A DNA stretch of 64,000 nt from the NCBI GenBank assembly GCA_009733715.1, contig WMKJ01000039.1, positions 1 to 64,000 on the forward strand. Direction: 5' to 3'. Below the pieces are notes generated by a model. The model had not been told where the DNA came from. It ran no database searches and worked only from the letters and a program-made list of their open reading frames with translations. The translations under genes were made by a program, and so were the position numbers. Below are positions 60,001-64,000 of the stretch, piece by piece (the first letter of the stretch is position 1; each line of letters starts with the position of its first letter). The DNA is from Herpomyces periplanetae (taxonomy: Eukaryota > Ascomycota > Laboulbeniomycetes > Herpomycetales > Herpomycetaceae).

Positions 60001-62829
60001 CCAAAACTAGCTGGTTGGTCTTGAAAATTTTCAGTGTTTCATCCACCATATTCTTTGTAGGATAGTTAAACAAAATTCTTTAAGTAACTTTTCCAATTTC
60101 AAGTAATCTACTATTCATATAAAAATTCTCCCAGAATACGGTAGCCCAGTCTGCTCAAATTTAACTTGTTTCACTTGTAAATTTATTCGGGTGAGCATTT
60201 TCCTGTAATCTTCACTGTACAAACTAAATTTTGGAAATTTATCTTATCTAAATCAACTTTACATCAACATGGCGATTTTTTATGAGTAGTTCCCCCATTT
60301 AATAAAGTTAAAACGATTATTGGTACACAATTGGTGCTGAATACAAAATTTCCATATATACACAAAGAAATTCATGGGCTCAATCATTTAGAGAAGTTAT
60401 ACTGATAGAAGTACAAAAGTCATTAATGTCCAAAAACCTCAAACACGGTATATCACATTATAACTTGCAAGTAATAACTATAATTAACATTTGCATCGAC
60501 CAGAATTTTAGTATAATCAAGTCCCCTTGGGAGAGTCGACTATTTGAGCAGATGGCATTAAAGTGTACTCGAAAAAAGATATTTAACTAACCACGTTTAC
60601 AAAAATTTCGCGCTTGGTCAAGGAGTGGCATAGCCATAAGATATTCGAATAGTTAACCTTGAATTATTTTGGGTCTCAAATACACCTATGTTTTCCCATC
60701 AATTGTCATAAATTTTGGGTATGGCTTTTATAAACGTATTGTATTCCTCAATTGGAACACATTGCATGTTAAGTGCATTTCAAGATTAGTACCATTTCAG
60801 TTAACTGTAAGATCACACCACAGTTTATTATCTCTTATTTGTCTTTGTATTCCCTCTATTTTACTTAAGTCTCATTTAGAACAAGTTGCCAATACTAAAA
60901 GTACATCTAACGTCAAAGCCATGTATGTGCTAAATCCATTTTCTTTCGGACTTTAAAAAATCAGATTTCTGACATCCATTTATGTCATTATGATTCGTAG
61001 TTTGCTCATTTTTTGCCTTAAACTCAAGTATACAATGCTAACTTTCTTTTCCCTTGGTCGAAATGTAGTTAAAGTTGTTGAGTCTTTGCAGCGTATGCTA
61101 TCATGCTGCATAATATCGCTTTTAGCTAGACACGAATCTAAACTTAACCCTGTGACTTCTTACAAGTTTTTGTATATTGAGATGTTAAATCCTTTGACAT
61201 AATATGCTACTGTACAGAGAAACAATCATTATGTTAGAAATTTTTCAGCGAATAGTTTGATATCGTTGCCGAATTTATGTTAAAATCGACTAGTCTGGTC
61301 CAAATGTGATCTTAGCAGAAGGAATTTGTATGCTTAATTAACGGATATTTCCAATGAGTCCAATATATCTCTAGAATAGCTGACATTTATATTGTAACCT
61401 AACATGAGATAAGTTGAACTTTTCTGATTCATGGAAAAATCTCTCAACTATCAATCTTCAGTGCTTGAGACTATTGTGTCAACAATTAACAAATGCTATA
61501 GGGATCTTTTTCGTATGTTGGCATGAGTATACCACAAATATAGAGATGAACTCGAATCAGTCAAGTTGTTCCAATTCGCTTAACAATAAAACAGTTAAAT
61601 GAATCCAAATTAACATCACTCTAGAAAAATCCGTCCAAAACGCATTTATACTCAAAAAAAATTCATGTTTTTATTTCTACCAAGACTTAATGCTACGAAA
61701 TAGACAATTACAATCTTATGATGTATCGGGAATCCTCCAAAATTTATGAAATTGTTCAGCCATAAAGGCCGGTGATACATTCCATAATTGATTAATGGTA
61801 TAATTGAGTTAGTTTACTGATATACACAGATATTTTTTCCCGAACTGCTTAAAATTTTAATGTTCTTTCATCCCAACATATTGGCACCACTGTAACTTAA
61901 CATGTGGAAATTCGTTTCATGGCCAAAGTTGATGCAATTCACCACTAACTTTGTTCTCTTGCTCTATGCAATCGGGAGTTTAAACTCAATTCGGAATTTG
62001 ATTCAAAAATCAGAATGAAGAATACGCATATTCTAGATTCTCGGTGTTCAATTACCGTGATATTCAATCCAATATAATAAAAAGTCTGATTTTTCTAACT
62101 TGTCATCTTGATACATAAATCTCCTACGTTTTTTCTCTAAGGGACGTTAGCTATATCTTCCCTTTTTGTAAAGTAGTAATCATTCATTGTGCCAACTTCA
62201 AACCCCGAATCTGTTGTCATCTTCGTGATACTCTTTGCTCTTTTCTCTTTGCGAAACTATAACTTAAATATTCTATAGTGCATCAATTGATTTAAATTTA
62301 CTCTAATCTTATAAATTCTTTCCTTAAGTTTAGCTGCATTTATCTATATGGCCAACAGCACTCACATGAGAAATCTAGTACATATTGATTTTGTATTTAC
62401 ATTTAGTTATCTTACCTTTATTATCAATTTTCAAATGCGTCGAGGTTCCATCGCAATAGTATTTATTGTGCAAAATCCAGCTCATAGCTATCATCATTAT
62501 GATCGTGTTACCAAATAACACTCTCAAAAGTGCCTAATACTTAAACATAGAGACTGGTTGGCAGAAAAAATATAATCAATCTTTTGCTTTTATTTTTCGT
62601 CAATGCGTCTAGTTAACTCCATTCTTTTTTCATGCTTAAGTTCTAGAATCTTTATTTTTCCATGGACGAAAGCCTATGATTAACTCTTGTTAAGTTATGC
62701 TGTAGCATTACCAAAATTGAACATCCCCAAAGTATATCATGTATACTTCAGAATGTTAAAGTAAACCTGTCTCCGGCATAAAGTCGATTCTGATTGAAAG
62801 GCGATAATTTTCAGACTTACCGATTCTTG
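57064..62829. other. AT-rich intergenic region
   Basis: About 5.8 kb of AT-rich DNA. Open frames of 60-95 codons (for example 60669-60956 and 60990-61202) have no signal peptide, domain or repeat that I can recognise and their composition matches the background. Nothing else is visible. Confidence 0.5.
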
Positions 62830-62836
62830 TATAAAG
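62830..62836 (+). promoter_or_regulatory. TATA box of the short secreted paralogue
   Basis: TATAAAG (in CTTGTATAAAGGGTGG) lies 104 bases upstream of the ATG at 62934, followed by a T/C-rich leader, matching the layout upstream of 49137. Confidence 0.45.
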
Positions 62837-62933
62837 GGTGGATCTTCATTATTTTGTCTGCGTTTTAATTTTCTAAATCTATCCCCATAATTCGTAACGT
62901 ATTTTGGTTACTAAAAAGAATATCTAATATAAT

Positions 62934-63581
62934 ATGTATACCTCTTCAGTAAATGTCTTGAAATCTGTGTTAGCTATAGCGCTTTTAATTGGCCAGCGTT
63001 GTGTTTATGCCAATAATAAGTTTGTACTAGCAGCTGTAGTGGATGATGTTATGTTCGGTGAAATCGAATTTGTTCATCGGAACTATGTAACCGAATTTGG
63101 AGTTTCTCCTAGTGTTTTTGTACGTTACTTTGGAGCACTTTTCTATAAAGTTTTATTCGTAGATGCTTACATGGAATGATTGTTCTAGGTAATGGATTAT
63201 CATGTGAATCCAGCAATATTTGTGATGGGTGACGACCCAAACGTTATTGTTACTGACGAGGAGATTCCGAGGAAATTTCACCTTGAATCTGGTGGAAAAA
63301 GCAACTTTAGCGTATTTACTTCTGAAGATGGTGTAAAATACCTCAGAAATTACAATGAGCCATATATTGCCTGTGCTAGTCCTCAAAATATGAGCTTCTA
63401 TGAGTTTTGGAAATGGGAAGATGATTTGGAAAGTGCTGATAGATGCCACACTACTGAGTTGGCTATGCTTGATGTTTATGAAAATGATAAACCAGTGCCC
63501 AAAGAAATTTCAGATTCGGGTACTGAAATCAAATTTGACTCATATTCAGTTGTGTGCCCCAAGGCTCTATGCTACCTCTAG
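62934..63581 (+). CDS. Small secreted Cys protein, paralogue of the N-terminal module of 49137-51204
   Basis: Join(62934..63119, 63189..63581) gives 192 residues. Exon 1 is 186 bases, exactly as in the gene at 49137, and the 69-base intron (GTACGT donor, TTCTAG acceptor) is also phase 0 after codon 62. Residues 1-26 form a signal peptide (VLAIALLIG core, cut near YA-NN). The mature part aligns with the long paralogue: NKFVLAA, NFS at 101-103, DGVxYL, ACAS with C124, SFYEF, C148, LAMLD at 153-157, and DSYSVVCPK near the end. It stops where the paralogue's disordered tail begins, and has two further Cys (184, 189). Size, signal peptide and Cys content fit the loose definition of a small secreted effector-like protein; activity is unknown. 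It is about 11.7 kb downstream of its paralogue. Confidence 0.75.
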
Positions 63582-64000
63582 CTTGATATATAATGCCCAA
63601 TATTTAAAACTTGCAAAAACTCTTGTTTGACTCCTTCAGTTAAGTTGAGCTAAATGTTAATCTGCTATTGGTGCTCTTAGTTTTTATTGATGAATATATA
63701 GAGAGTAGAAATGTGAATATCAGTATAAAATAAGCGTCAAAGCTTTTACTGTAGCTTCAAAGAGTATTCACCACAGAAATAACTGATTTAATAACTTGGC
63801 CTCACTTTCACATAACATGAAAAAATGTGAAGTTTACTTTGATGCGAGGCCATCAAAACTTTGGGTTGTTATTCATATAAAGTTGTAGCCGAAATTCACG
63901 CATATGACTAGAAATATAATTTAGTGCAAAATATGGTTCTCAAGTTTATATACCGTTCATTTGTGATTGTAATTCTCGATTAAGCTACTTTGATGGTTCA
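63582..64000. other. 3' flank, AT-rich, no gene seen
   Basis: AT-rich sequence after the last gene. No open frame or repeat of interest up to the window edge. Confidence 0.5.

Noticed and set aside
60669-61202. Two frames of 95 and 70 codons in AT-rich DNA
   Set aside because: Composition equals the background; checked for the secreted-family motifs (LAIAL, ACxS, LAMLD) and found none.
1-64000. tRNA, rRNA, CRISPR arrays, long terminal or inverted repeats
   Set aside because: Looked for tRNA B-box-like GGTTCGA contexts, regularly spaced repeats and paired long repeats by eye; none convincing was found. A dedicated scan could still reveal some.

Overview
The window looks like nuclear DNA of a filamentous ascomycete (Pezizomycotina-like). 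The evidence is a PalC-type BRO1 protein of the fungal pH-response pathway, a GT34 Golgi mannosyltransferase of the Mnn11 type, a 12 kDa complex I subunit (absent from budding yeasts such as Saccharomyces), a fungal single-CBS protein, and short introns. Six introns join recognisable protein families across the splice: they are 51 to 154 bases long, start with GTAAGT, GTGAG or GTACGT, and often carry a CTAAT-like branch site. The species cannot be named from this.

Bases 1 to about 26,000 are an ordinary gene-bearing compartment of moderate GC. In order it holds the 3' part of a RAD17/Rad24 checkpoint clamp loader (+), an ACAD10/11-type phosphotransferase (-), a CBS protein (+), a TLC-domain membrane protein (-), a GT34 mannosyltransferase (+), an unrecognised Ser-rich protein (+), the complex I subunit (+), PalC (+), a one-pass membrane protein with a conserved fungal ectodomain (+), and a very Ser/Pro-rich, probably GPI-anchored wall protein with a 12-residue tandem repeat (+). 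These are housekeeping and cell-surface genes with no sign of an operon or cluster. Two divergent promoters (2450-3382 and 5568-6987) lie among them, and the first contains a perfect TGACGTCA site.

Bases 26,000 to 64,000 are AT-rich and nearly gene-free. Three genes stand out in the last 15 kb, all on the + strand. The genes at 49137-51204 and 62934-63581 are paralogues. Each has a 186-base first exon encoding a signal peptide, a phase-0 intron at the same codon, and an N-terminal module that aligns without gaps for about 160 residues, with Cys124, Cys148 and a LAMLD motif at identical positions. The first paralogue carries an added ~470-residue disordered tail. That tail contains two copies of a helical repeat (core LPxAIEAGIKAGxL). 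The same repeat, in about seven copies, makes up almost the whole of the third gene (56329-57063). The result is a small locus of repeat-linked secreted-type proteins in an AT-rich compartment. I do not recognise the family. It is the most interesting content of the window.

No tRNA, rRNA, CRISPR array or recognisable mobile element was identified. The AT-rich DNA holds a few patches of higher complexity that may be decayed repeats, but none could be assigned.
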